Shown: one piece after another, positions 16,203 to 24,748 of the stretch
Numbering within the stretch: position 1 is the stretch's first letter
Layout: every line of letters begins with the position of its first letter
Assembly (NCBI RefSeq): GCF_036010485.1
Contig: NZ_CP108568.1
Span: 496,001 to 560,000 of the forward strand
Reading direction: 5' to 3'
Length of the DNA: 64,000 nucleotides
DNA from: Streptomyces sp. NBC_01198
Lineage (GTDB): Bacteria; Actinomycetota; Actinomycetes; Streptomycetales; Streptomycetaceae
Position numbers and translations under genes: made by a program
The notes under the pieces: model-generated
The model's database searches: none
What the model saw: the letters and a program-made list of their open reading frames with translations, nothing else
What the model was told of the DNA's origin: nothing

Positions 16203-18809
16203 ATGCCCCGGCTCGACCCGCTCACGGCCACCAGCACCGTCCTTGAGGTCGCCGCGCCCTTCGTGGTGCGGATCGCCGGCCTGCCGGCCTCCGCGCTCAC
16301 CGGCCTGTCGTCGGCGCCGCTGCGGGAGCTGCTGGCACGAACCCTGGCCGAGGAGCGGGCCGTCGCCGGCGAGGGCCGGGCGCTCGCCGACGACCTCGGG
16401 GCCCTCATCGGCGAGCCGGGCGATCCGGCACTCAAACCCCTCCTGGTCGGGCTGCGCCGCTCCCTCTTCCGCGGCCGGGCGCCCCGCGGCTCCGAGTGGT
16501 CCACCGCCGTGCGCGCCGCGCTGCCCGCGGGCACCGCAGACCGGATCGGCGCCTGGACGGAGCGGCTCGCCCGGCGCGACCGGCTCGCCGCCGGGCTGCC
16601 GGGCACGCTGGAGCGGGAGACCGAGCGCACCCTGGGGCTGCTGATCGGCACCGCCGCCCGCCCGGAGTTCCGGCACGGCCTCGTCCAGTCCAGCCCCACC
16701 CTCTCGGCGCAGTGGGAGAAGTGGCTCGCGCACCCGGTCGGCCAGCCGCCCCGCAAGGTGCTGGTCCGGCTGGTCAGATACGTCTCCCGGGCCGCCGCCA
16801 AGACCAGCCCGAACAGCACCTTCACCGCGATCGGGACCGGCGCGTGGACCTCCGGCGGGGACGGCGTCCTGGTCCTCGCGCCGCTGCCGCCCGCCCGCTG
16901 CCTGATCGAACCGGACGGCACGCTGATGGCGGACCTGGCCGCCGCCGTCGCCGCCGACGCCGAGCTGCGGCCCGCGCTGCGGGTGCGCGCCAATCCCAGC
17001 CTCACCCGGGTGGGCGACCGGGTGATGGTGCTGGGCCGCCGCCCCCTGGAGGACATCGCCTCGGTCGCCGCGCTGCCCGGCGTGGAGGCGTGCCTGCGGG
17101 CGCTGGACGGCGACCGGCCCGCGCTCGGCGAGCTGTACGCGCGGCTCGGCGCGGGCACGGACGGCGGCAAGGTACGCGCCTTCGTCGACCGGCTGGCCGA
17201 ACTCGGCGTCATCGAGCCGCATCTGCCGGTGGACGACCAGGAGCGGGACAAGTTCGGCGCCCTGGCACGCTGGCTGCGGCAGCACGGCGGTGCCCGCTGG
17301 GCGCCGGCCGCCGCGGCGTCCGCCCGGCTGTCCGCCGCCCTCACCGCGCCGGGGGACGCCGGTGCGGTGGCCGGCCACCGGGCGCGGCTGCGCGCGGTCG
17401 GGGCCGCGGTCACCGAGCTGCGGGCGAGCGCCGGGCTGGTGCCAGACCCCGAGGGACGGTCGGCCTCGCTGCACGAATACGCCGTCTTCCCCGGGCCCGT
17501 CGCCACGGCCGCGCTGCCCGCCTGGCAGGACCCGCTGGCGAGCCTGGAGCTGATCCGCCGCTGGATGGCGCCGCACGACACCGCCCTCCCGCTGCGGCTC
17601 GCCCTCGGCGCGTACGGGAACAGCCGCTACCCGGCCGGGGATCCGGTGCCCTTCCTGGTCTTCCACCGGGCGCTGCTCGCCGATCTCGCCGGTGGCGGCG
17701 GCGGCCCGCTGGACGACCTGCGGACGCTGCTCGCCCTCGGCGGCACCGGCAGGGGCGCCGCCACCTGGCGGTCGGCCGCGCTGCGGGACCTGGCCGCGCT
17801 GCGGGCCCGCTCGGTGGCCGCCCTGCTCGGGACGCCGCCTGGCGCCGACGGTGTCGCGCGGCCGGACCCGGACCTGCCGGCCGGGGACGCCGGCCTGCCG
17901 TCCTGGGCGGTCCCGGCCGGCTCGGTCGCCTGGTTCGTCCAGCCGGACGGGCCGCGGCTGGTGCTCAACTGCGCGATGAGCGGCCATGGCAGGGGCCGCG
18001 ACCGCTCCCTCTACCTCATCGCCCACGGCGGCGGCGACCTCCCGCCCACCGCGGCGCCGCCCACGGAGGCGCTGGTGGCCGACTCCTCCGGCGACTTCGG
18101 GCACAGCCTGAACCTGCGGCGGGCGGACGGCGGCCACGAGCTCGACTACCCCTTCACCGTCCACTCCCCCGGACACCGCCCGGTGACCGCCCTGCGGGAC
18201 CTCGGCGTCGGGCGGGACCCGGACACCGGGCTGCTCGTGCTGCGGCACCTCGGCAGCGGGCGGCGCGTGGTCCCGGCGCACCGCGGGATGGTCGTGGAGA
18301 CCGGCCTGCCCCCGGCGCTGCAACTGCTCTGCCGCGGCCTGGGCGCCAGTCCGGGCTGGCTGCTGCGCCCTGACGACCTGCTGGCGCCGCCGGTCCTGGA
18401 CGCCGCGGTCAGCGCGGCCCCCAGGATCGAGGTCGGCGCCGTCGTGCTGCGCCGCGCCACCTGGACGGTGCCCGCCGCGCTGGTCCCGCGCCGGACGGCC
18501 GGCGAGCCGGCGGCGTCGCTGCTGCTGCGGCTGCACCGCTGGCTGGCCGAACACCGCATCCCGCAGCGGTGCTTCGTGCGGACCAGCACGCCGGGCGGCG
18601 CCGGCTGGGCGGCGGCCGGCCCCGCCAAGGCCCGCAAGCCGCTCTACGTCGATTTCGCGAGCCCCTGGCTGGTCGCGCTGTTCGAGCGGCTGACGTCTGA
18701 GGCCACCGACCCGGTGGCGTTCACCGAAGCGCTGCCGTCGGTCGGGGACGGGCCAGGTGAGCGGCGTACCGCCGAAGTCGTGGTCGAGACGGCGGCGGTG
18801 ACGCGGTGA
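16203..18809 (+). CDS. tRNA-Glu-dependent glutamylating dehydratase (LanB N-terminal domain; TbtB/LazB-like)
   Basis: An 868-residue protein of the Lant_dehydr_N family. The signature AAAKTSPNSTFTAIGTG is at about residues 197-213. In this family glutamate is transferred from Glu-tRNA to serine side chains of the precursor, the first half of dehydroalanine formation. The elimination domain is absent and is encoded by the next gene, the split arrangement of thiopeptides. AGGAGG at 16192-16197 overlaps the YcaO stop codon and is five bases from ATG. It overlaps the next gene by four bases. Confidence 0.9.
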   Translation: MPRLDPLTATSTVLEVAAPFVVRIAGLPASALTGLSSAPLRELLARTLAEERAVAGEGRALADDLGALIGEPGDPALKPLLVGLRRSLFRGRAPRGSEWSTAVRAALPAGTADRIGAWTERLARRDRLAAGLPGTLERETERTLGLLIGTAARPEFRHGLVQSSPTLSAQWEKWLAHPVGQPPRKVLVRLVRYVSRAAAKTSPNSTFTAIGTGAWTSGGDGVLVLAPLPPARCLIEPDGTLMADLAAAVAADAELRPALRVRANPSLTRVGDRVMVLGRRPLEDIASVAALPGVEACLRALDGDRPALGELYARLGAGTDGGKVRAFVDRLAELGVIEPHLPVDDQERDKFGALARWLRQHGGARWAPAAAASARLSAALTAPGDAGAVAGHRARLRAVGAAVTELRASAGLVPDPEGRSASLHEYAVFPGPVATAALPAWQDPLASLELIRRWMAPHDTALPLRLALGAYGNSRYPAGDPVPFLVFHRALLADLAGGGGGPLDDLRTLLALGGTGRGAATWRSAALRDLAALRARSVAALLGTPPGADGVARPDPDLPAGDAGLPSWAVPAGSVAWFVQPDGPRLVLNCAMSGHGRGRDRSLYLIAHGGGDLPPTAAPPTEALVADSSGDFGHSLNLRRADGGHELDYPFTVHSPGHRPVTALRDLGVGRDPDTGLLVLRHLGSGRRVVPAHRGMVVETGLPPALQLLCRGLGASPGWLLRPDDLLAPPVLDAAVSAAPRIEVGAVVLRRATWTVPAALVPRRTAGEPAASLLLRLHRWLAEHRIPQRCFVRTSTPGGAGWAAAGPAKARKPLYVDFASPWLVALFERLTSEATDPVAFTEALPSVGDGPGERRTAEVVVETAAVTR

Positions 18810-19633
18810 GCTGGGTGAGCCTGCACGCCTTCCACCACGGTGACCTCGACGTGCTGCTGCTCGACGGGGTCCGCCCGCTGGTGGACGACCTGCGGCGGGC
18901 AGCACTGATCGACGGCTTCTTCTACCTGCGCTACTGGGACGGCGGGCCGCACCTGCGCGTCCGCCTCCGTACCGCGCGCGACGCCGAGGTCACCGGCATC
19001 GCCCTGGGCGCGCTGCGCGGCTACCTGCGGGACCACCCGGCGGCCGACCGCCCGCAGCCCGGCTACCCGGCGCAGTCCGCCCGGCTGGCGGCGGCGGAGG
19101 GCGTCACCGACCACCTGCGCACCCCCGAGCCCAACAACACCGTGCGGGCCGTCGCCTACCGGCCCGAGACCGGCCGCTACGGCGAGGGCGTCTCGCTGGC
19201 GGCCGCGGAGCGGCACTTCGGCGAGTCCAGCCGGATCGCGCTGGGCCTGATCGCCGCGGGGGCGGACCGCGGGCAGCGGCAGATCGCGGCCTTCGCCGCG
19301 CTCGTCCTCGCCTGGCAGGGCCTGCCCCGGCCCCCCGTCCCGCCGGCGGACCCGGCGACGGAAGCCGGCGACGACGAGGCCTACCGGGGCAACGTGACGC
19401 TGCTGCACGACGTGGCGGCCGCGGCGGCGCGGATCGCCGCCGGCACCTCACCGCTGCCGGACGACGGCGCCCTGACGGCCTGGTGGCGGACGGTCAGCAG
19501 CCTGCCGGAGCCCGGGGTGCGCGACATCTGCGCGCACCTCTTCTGCAACCGGCTGGGCGTCGGACCGCGCGAGGAACACCGGCTGCGCCGGCTGGCGTAC
19601 CGCACCGTGACCTGTGAGAGCGAGGACCGATGA
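18806..19633 (+). CDS. Glutamate elimination enzyme, SpaB_C type (TbtC-like)
   Basis: A 275-residue protein of the SpaB_C/thiopeptide-type biosynthesis domain. It begins WVSLHAFHHGDLDVLLLDGVRPLV and contains DGFFYLRYWDGGPHLRVRLR, the family hallmark (F-x-R-Y-x-x-x-G-P-H-L-R-x-R). The N-x-x-R and R residues of the domain bind the glutamyl group. It should remove glutamate to give dehydroalanine. It is the shorter of two SpaB_C-type proteins in the operon; the longer one (19630) fits the pyridine synthase better. GTG 18806 overlaps the dehydratase stop. Confidence 0.82.
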   Translation: MSWVSLHAFHHGDLDVLLLDGVRPLVDDLRRAALIDGFFYLRYWDGGPHLRVRLRTARDAEVTGIALGALRGYLRDHPAADRPQPGYPAQSARLAAAEGVTDHLRTPEPNNTVRAVAYRPETGRYGEGVSLAAAERHFGESSRIALGLIAAGADRGQRQIAAFAALVLAWQGLPRPPVPPADPATEAGDDEAYRGNVTLLHDVAAAAARIAAGTSPLPDDGALTAWWRTVSSLPEPGVRDICAHLFCNRLGVGPREEHRLRRLAYRTVTCESEDR

Positions 19634-20715
19634 CCGAACCGGCAGGCTGGCACACCCTGCGCGTCGACCACTTCGCGGACGCGGGCCGCAGCGACCTGAT
19701 CCTGGACGCGGTACGCCCGCTGTTCGGCGAGCTGTCGGGACAGGTCGGCGCCGCCTACTTCCTCCAGCACTGGCGGCGCGGCCCCCACCTGCGCCTGAAC
19801 GTGCTGACGACACCCGAGGTGCTGGACGCGGTCGTGCTGCCCGCGGCGGACCGCACGGTCGGCGCCCACCTGCGGGAGCGCCCGTCGCGGTCAGCGCTGG
19901 ACGTCCGCGCCCTGCTGCCCCGGCACCGCGAGCTGGCGGCGGTCGAGCTGGACGACCGCCCGCTGGGGCCGCCGAGCACCGACAACACCCTGAGCACCGA
20001 GCCCTACGACTCCCGGGCCGGCGTCCTGGGCGGCCCCGCGGCGGCGGCCCTGATCGCCGGCTTCTACGTGGCCGCCAACCCGGCCGCCTTCAGCGCACTG
20101 GAGGCGGCACGGGCCGAACGGCAGCGGCTGTGGGCCGCGTTCGACCTGATGGCCGCGACCGCGCACCTCTTCTCCGGCGGCGGTGTGTCCCGCGGCTACG
20201 TGTCCTTCCGCGCCCACGCGGACACCCACCTCACCCGCACCGCCGACCAGCGGCGTACCCGGGCCGCCTGGGACCGGCTGCACCGGGCCGCGGCTCCCGC
20301 GCTGGCCGGCCGGCTCCGCCAGGTGGTCACCGCGGTCGACAGCTGCGGCGGCCCGCCCCACGTCAGGGACTGGGCGGCCGCGCTGCGCACCGTACGGGAA
20401 CCGGCCCTCGCGCTCGCCGACGCAGGCGGGCTGACGATGGACCACCCCTCCCGCCCGGCCCGCGGCAGCACGCCCTTCCTGCGCGAGCTGCTGGCCAACG
20501 AGGACTTCCAGCTGCGGATGAAGACCTCCGTCCCCTTCCGGCGCTACCGGCTTCTGCTGAACCTGCTCTACCTCCAGCTCACCAGGATCGGGATCCGCCC
20601 CGACGAGCGCTATCTGCTGTGCCACCTGGTCGCGGGCACCGTCGAGGACGCCTACGGGGTGGACGCGGCCACCGTGGTCCGCGAGACGTCGGCCGCGCTG
20701 CGGGAGCAGCGGTGA
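19630..20715 (+). CDS. [4+2] cycloaddition pyridine synthase (TbtD/LazC-like)
   Basis: A 361-residue protein distantly related to the elimination enzyme: WHTLRVDHFADAGRSDLILDAVRPLF and AAYFLQHWRRGPHLRLNVLT repeat the SpaB_C start. It is longer, with a C-terminal helical region (RMKTSVPFRRYRLLLNLLYLQLTRIGIRPDERYLLCHLVA) typical of thiopeptide pyridine synthases. The role is to join two dehydroalanines and expel the leader, closing the macrocycle. It overlaps both neighbours by four bases. Which of the two SpaB_C proteins does elimination and which does cyclisation is inferred from length. Confidence 0.8.
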   Translation: MTEPAGWHTLRVDHFADAGRSDLILDAVRPLFGELSGQVGAAYFLQHWRRGPHLRLNVLTTPEVLDAVVLPAADRTVGAHLRERPSRSALDVRALLPRHRELAAVELDDRPLGPPSTDNTLSTEPYDSRAGVLGGPAAAALIAGFYVAANPAAFSALEAARAERQRLWAAFDLMAATAHLFSGGGVSRGYVSFRAHADTHLTRTADQRRTRAAWDRLHRAAAPALAGRLRQVVTAVDSCGGPPHVRDWAAALRTVREPALALADAGGLTMDHPSRPARGSTPFLRELLANEDFQLRMKTSVPFRRYRLLLNLLYLQLTRIGIRPDERYLLCHLVAGTVEDAYGVDAATVVRETSAALREQR

Positions 20716-22070
20716 CCGGCGCCGTCGAGCGGCGCATGGCGCTACGCCCCGGGGTGCGGCTGGTGACCGGCAGGGACTCGGGGATCTCACTGCTCGACGG
20801 CGGACGGCACAGCGAGGCCGTCGGCGTGCTGACCCAGCCGCAGAAAGCGGTGCTGCGGGCGCTCGCGGCGGGCGAGTGCGCGCAGGCCGACCTGGACGTG
20901 CTCGCCGGGCCGGCGGCCGGGCCGCTGGTGCGGCGGCTGCACGCCGGCGGCTGGCTCACCGTCCACTACGCCTTCGGCGGCCGGCGCCTGGTGACGGTAC
21001 GGCCGCTGGGACCGCTGGGACCCCCCACTGCGCATCGCGGGCCGCCCGCGCACGCCCCCGCCGAGGCCCGGCTGTCGCGGTTCGCCGTGCTGCGCGGGCA
21101 CGGCGGCGCCCTGGTCCTGGAGTCGCCGCTGAGCCGTGCGGTCTTCGAGGTGCACAGCCCCGAGGCGATGGCCCTGCTGCACGCGCTGGCCGGCGGTCCC
21201 CCGCCGGCGGACCTGGCCGCGCCGGTACGCACCGGTCTCCTCGCCCTGTTGGCCCGTTACGGCTTCCTGGACGACGCCGCCGCCGAGGACCCGCCGGACC
21301 TGGCCACCGAGCAGTGGAGCCCGCACGAGCTGTGGTTCCACCGCGGCAGCCGCGCGGGCCACCACGACCTGCCCTACGGGGCCACCGGCTGGGCGGAGGG
21401 CCGCTTCCCGCCGCTGCCTGCGCGCCGCCCGCCCTGGCCGGGCGCTCCCGTACAGCTGCCCGTCCCCGAGGCCGGCGCCCCGGCCATGCCGCTGGGCGCG
21501 GCGCTGCGCGCGCGGCGCTCGCTGCGGACGGCGGACGAGCGGGCGCCGCTGACCGTCGCCGGGCTCGGCGAGTTCCTGTACCTGAGCGCCGCGGCGGACA
21601 CCGGTGGCCCCGGCGGGGCGCTGCGCGCCAGCCCCTCGGGCGGCGGCCTGCACGCCCTTGAGCTGTACCCGGTGGTGCGCACGGTCGACGGCCTGCCCGG
21701 CGGGATGTACCACTACGACCCCTACGGCCACCTGCTGGAACCGGTCCCGGCGCGGCCGGCGACCGTCCGCAGGCTGCTCGCCGACGCCACCGCGGCGACC
21801 GGCGGCGCAGCGCCGCAGGTGCTGCTCGTGGTCTCGGCCCGCTTCGGCCGGGTGATGTGGAAGTACCGCAGCATGGCCTACGCGCTCGTCCTGAAGGACC
21901 TGGGCGCGCTGCTGCAGACGATGTATCTGGTGGCCACCGCGACCGGCCTGGCCCCGTGCGCCCTGGGCACCGGCGACGCGGACCTGTTCGCGCTGGCCAC
22001 CGGGCTCGACCCGCTGGCCGAGTCGAGCGTCGGCGAGTTCGCCCTCTCCAGCCGGCCGGACCCCGGCTGA
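20712..22070 (+). CDS. SagB-type azoline dehydrogenase, FMN-dependent (TbtE-like)
   Basis: A 452-residue protein. About 200 N-terminal residues form the docking region seen in actinobacterial TOMM dehydrogenases, then a nitroreductase-fold domain: MPLGAALRARRSLR, ASPSGGGLHALELYPVV and VMWKYRSMAYALVLKDLGALLQT. These match FMN binding and the active site of SagB-type oxidases, which turn thiazolines into thiazoles. GTG 20712 overlaps the pyridine synthase stop. It is the last gene of the operon, facing a convergent NIPSNAP-like gene. Confidence 0.88.
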   Translation: MTGAVERRMALRPGVRLVTGRDSGISLLDGGRHSEAVGVLTQPQKAVLRALAAGECAQADLDVLAGPAAGPLVRRLHAGGWLTVHYAFGGRRLVTVRPLGPLGPPTAHRGPPAHAPAEARLSRFAVLRGHGGALVLESPLSRAVFEVHSPEAMALLHALAGGPPPADLAAPVRTGLLALLARYGFLDDAAAEDPPDLATEQWSPHELWFHRGSRAGHHDLPYGATGWAEGRFPPLPARRPPWPGAPVQLPVPEAGAPAMPLGAALRARRSLRTADERAPLTVAGLGEFLYLSAAADTGGPGGALRASPSGGGLHALELYPVVRTVDGLPGGMYHYDPYGHLLEPVPARPATVRRLLADATAATGGAAPQVLLVVSARFGRVMWKYRSMAYALVLKDLGALLQTMYLVATATGLAPCALGTGDADLFALATGLDPLAESSVGEFALSSRPDPG

Positions 22071-22080
22071 GCCGGCGCCG

Positions 22081-22401
22081 TCAGTCCTGCGGGCCGGCCG
22101 GCAGCAGGGGGCGCATGAAGGTGCGCTCGTAGCGCAGCACGCAGGCGCTGTCGTCGCGGACGGCGTCGGCGGCGATGAACTCCGGGTCCTGGCCGAAGAG
22201 CGAGCGGTACTCCTCGTAGGCGGCCAGCGAGGGGAAGCTGAAGAGCGCGAGGGCCTTGTCGCTGGCCCCCTCGGACGGCAGGAAGTAGCCGTGGTGCGTC
22301 CCGCCCTGCCGCTGCACCAGGTCCATCCAGCGGCGCGCGAACTCCTCGAAAGCGGCGATCTGCGACGGGTCGATGGTGTAGTCGACGACACAGGTGATCA
22401 T
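22081..22401 (-). CDS. NIPSNAP/ABM-fold small protein
   Basis: A 106-residue soluble protein starting MITCVVDYTIDPSQIAAFEEFARRWMDLVQRQGG and ending in the dimeric alpha/beta barrel pattern (SFPSLAAYEEYRSLFGQDPEF, then RYERTFMRPL). This matches NIPSNAP-family ferredoxin-like folds. Its role is not clear and there is no sign that it belongs to the thiopeptide pathway, since it is on the other strand. Confidence 0.8.
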   Translation of the reverse strand: MITCVVDYTIDPSQIAAFEEFARRWMDLVQRQGGTHHGYFLPSEGASDKALALFSFPSLAAYEEYRSLFGQDPEFIAADAVRDDSACVLRYERTFMRPLLPAGPQD

Positions 22402-22530
22402 CGGGGGTCCCTTCTTGCGGGCGTCGCGGGCGTCGCACGCGCGGTGGCCGGTCCGGGTCGGGTCCGGCGGATCTGCACCCTACGGCGTCGGCGGGCGCGC
22501 CCGGCGCCCGGGCCGGCCCCCCGCACGGTC

Positions 22531-23175
22531 TCACCGGGGCGTCAGGGAGCGGAAGCTGTGCCCGAGTTCGGGCCCGAGACCGTGGTAGTGCCTGAAGTTG
22601 TAGATCAGCGGGCTCCACGCGGCCGGGTCGACGTGCTGGGTGCCGGGGACGACGATCCGCGGGTCGGCGTGCACCTTGAGCACCCGGGCCTCGACGATGA
22701 GGAACTCCCCCGAGGCGTCGGCCCGGACCGCCGCGGCCCGGGCCTCCAGCTGGAGCGGGCACCCGGCGACCCGGGGCGGCCGCACCAGCTCCGCGGGCTG
22801 CGGCCGCAGGCCGGCGGCGGCGAACTTGTCCGGTTCGAAGCGGAAGGTGCCGCGCTTGTGCGCGGGGACCGGATTGCGGCCGGTCAACGGTGCCAGCCGC
22901 TCCACCGCGGGCCACTGCTCGGGCCCGGGAAGGCTGACGACGAGGTCGGGGCGGCTGCGCAGGTTGGCCGCCGTCTGCCCTTCACCGCCCAGCCCGAGGA
23001 CGACCACCTGGCCGAGCGCCCAGGCCGACGACATCGGCGCCAGGTTGAACGAGCCGTCCTCGTTCTCCGTCGAGAGCAGCACGACCGGCGTCCCGAAATA
23101 CAGGATGCTCGGTGTGATGGCCACATGGCCTGCCGGGGTGTCCGCGGGCCTGCTGCTGAGCTTCGCGCTGTCCAT
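22531..23175 (-). CDS. Flavin reductase-like protein (FMN-binding split barrel)
   Basis: A 214-residue soluble protein with the flavin-reductase-like fold: ITPSILYFGTPVVLLSTENEDGSFNLAPMSSAWALGQVVVLGLG carries the FMN-binding segment of this family, here with P instead of the usual first-strand residue. The C-terminal strand SPLIYNFRHYHGLGPELGHSF resembles flavin-nucleotide contacts of the family. Start chosen at ATG 23175; a GTG 33 bases upstream is possible. Partner oxygenase genes are not visible nearby. Confidence 0.78.
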   Translation of the reverse strand: MDSAKLSSRPADTPAGHVAITPSILYFGTPVVLLSTENEDGSFNLAPMSSAWALGQVVVLGLGGEGQTAANLRSRPDLVVSLPGPEQWPAVERLAPLTGRNPVPAHKRGTFRFEPDKFAAAGLRPQPAELVRPPRVAGCPLQLEARAAAVRADASGEFLIVEARVLKVHADPRIVVPGTQHVDPAAWSPLIYNFRHYHGLGPELGHSFRSLTPR

Positions 23176-23256
23176 GACGCCGACCGTAGGGCCGCGACGT
23201 TTCGGCACCCGCCGAAGGATCCCCCGGCCGCCGGCTCCGGGGGCGCCGGCGCGGTG

Positions 23257-24291
23257 TCAGCGCCGGGACGGCAGGAGCTCCGGGTGCCGGGCCGCCGACG
23301 CGCGGGCGGCGCCTGCCGCGGCCAGCAGCCAGGCGGCCACCGAGATCCACAGCAGTACGGCGCCGAGGCCGTGCAGCCAGCGGGTGCCCGTCGCGTCGCT
23401 GGTGAACAGGGTGGCCTCCGCGGTCATGCCGAGCGGGAAGACGGTCGACCAGCGGCGCAGGTCGTAGTGCGGCCGCGGGTAGGCGATCTCGGCGAGGGCG
23501 AGGACGGCGCACCAGGCCAGGTCGAGTGACAGCAGCACGTAGGCGCCGGTGCGCAGGGCCGAGTGGGCGCCGCCGGTCCACACCGGCGACGTGCTGAGCT
23601 TGGCGGTGGTCAGCGCGGCGATGGCGATCGCGCCCCCGGAGATCCACTGGTCCCCCGCCCCGACGGTGACCTGCCGGAAGCCGAAGCGGGGCAGCGCCGC
23701 CAGGTAGAGCACGATGCCCAGGGCGCAGGCGGCCAGCGCCGCCGACGCCAGCCACTCGGAGTGCTCGGCGAGCGAGAGGGTGATCGCGAGCACCGCCAGG
23801 CTCTCGGCCGCGACGCAGACAAGGAAGACCACGCCCGGCATCCGGCGCTTCCAGTGCCGCAGAACGGAGACCAGCAGCCACGGGCAGACGGCGGCTGACA
23901 GCGCCAGCAGGATCTCGGCGACCGTCTGCCAGCCGAACAGCGACAGCCGCGTCCCCAGCACGCAGGACGCCGCGACCGCGGTCAGTCCCGGCGGGCTGGC
24001 GGCAACGGCCTGCCAGCCCGCCCGGTCCCAGCCGAGCCGCAGCGCGAAGGCCGCCGCCAGCACCACCCACACCAGGGCGGTGACCGCGAGGGCGGCGCCG
24101 GACAGCGACGCGTGGCCGAGCCGGCCAAGGCCCACCGAGATGATCCCGGTCGCCATCACCACGGCCCCGGCGCCCGGCGATGTGCCGCGCAGCATCTCCA
24201 GCACCTGCGCGACGGTGGGCCGGGATCGCGCTCCGCTCCCGGCCGGCGCGTCGGAAGTGCCGGGGCTGGGACGGCCGGGAGGTGAGGTCAC
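23257..24291 (-). CDS. TDT-family transporter (TehA/C4-dicarboxylate/sulfite type)
   Basis: A membrane protein of about 344 residues with around ten helices. The first helix region SPGAGAVVMATGIISVGLG is the TDT family hallmark, and the tail keeps the repeated hydrophobic pattern. The family exports tellurite, malate or sulfite by a voltage-dependent channel; the substrate here cannot be assigned. GTG 24291 has no obvious ribosome-binding site; a first helix starting further in (ATG 24195) is an alternative. It is on the same strand as the flavin reductase, 81 bases away. Confidence 0.75.
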   Translation of the reverse strand: MTSPPGRPSPGTSDAPAGSGARSRPTVAQVLEMLRGTSPGAGAVVMATGIISVGLGRLGHASLSGAALAVTALVWVVLAAAFALRLGWDRAGWQAVAASPPGLTAVAASCVLGTRLSLFGWQTVAEILLALSAAVCPWLLVSVLRHWKRRMPGVVFLVCVAAESLAVLAITLSLAEHSEWLASAALAACALGIVLYLAALPRFGFRQVTVGAGDQWISGGAIAIAALTTAKLSTSPVWTGGAHSALRTGAYVLLSLDLAWCAVLALAEIAYPRPHYDLRRWSTVFPLGMTAEATLFTSDATGTRWLHGLGAVLLWISVAAWLLAAAGAARASAARHPELLPSRR

Positions 24292-24453
24292 CTGTTCATC
24301 GCACCGCACGGCCCGCCGGCCCGCCACCGCGCCGGGCCGAAGGAACGACCCGGACACCCGGCCCGCGGCGGTCCCGGGGCCCTGGTCGCCGCCTCGCAAC
24401 CGACGCTGCTTCCGGCCACGCCGGGCGGAGGGACCGCGTACGGCCTCGGCGGC

Positions 24454-24468
24454 CCGTACTGAGTACGG
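24454..24468. promoter_or_regulatory. 15-base palindrome upstream of the UbiA operon
   Basis: CCGTACT-G-AGTACGG is a perfect palindrome about 90 bases before the first start codon of the two-gene UbiA operon and about 160 bases before the TDT gene on the other strand. It could be an operator for either. Confidence 0.45.
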
Positions 24469-24556
24469 ATGCTCATGCGCCGCCGCCGTCCGCCCGGGAA
24501 TACTTCGTGCCGGACGGACGCAGGGTCCGGCACGTCGACGAGCACCGGGAGGCGTC

Positions 24557-24748
24557 ATGCCCGACTATCTTCCGCCGGGGAAGTTCGACCCGCGGCCGCC
24601 CCGGGGAGGCCGCGGCCGGCGGGAGCGGTCCGTGTGGACGGCGATCGGCAGCCTGCTGGCCATCGTGCTGGCGCTGACCGGGCTGGTGGTCGTCGGGGCC
24701 ATGGTGATGCTCGCCGTGGGCATGAACACCATGGGGTCGAACAAATGA
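24557..24748 (+). CDS. Small single-pass membrane protein upstream of UbiA
   Basis: A 63-residue peptide: a Pro/Arg-rich cytoplasmic start (PDYLPPGKFDPRPPRGGRGRR) and one hydrophobic helix (about 28-55). GGGAGG precedes the ATG and the stop overlaps the UbiA start by ATGA, so the two are coupled. No family recognised. It may be an accessory of the prenyltransferase. Confidence 0.6.
   Translation: MPDYLPPGKFDPRPPRGGRGRRERSVWTAIGSLLAIVLALTGLVVVGAMVMLAVGMNTMGSNK

Noticed and set aside
22081-23175. NIPSNAP and flavin reductase genes as part of the thiopeptide cluster
   Set aside because: They are on the opposite strand, not coupled, and no step of the predicted product needs them.
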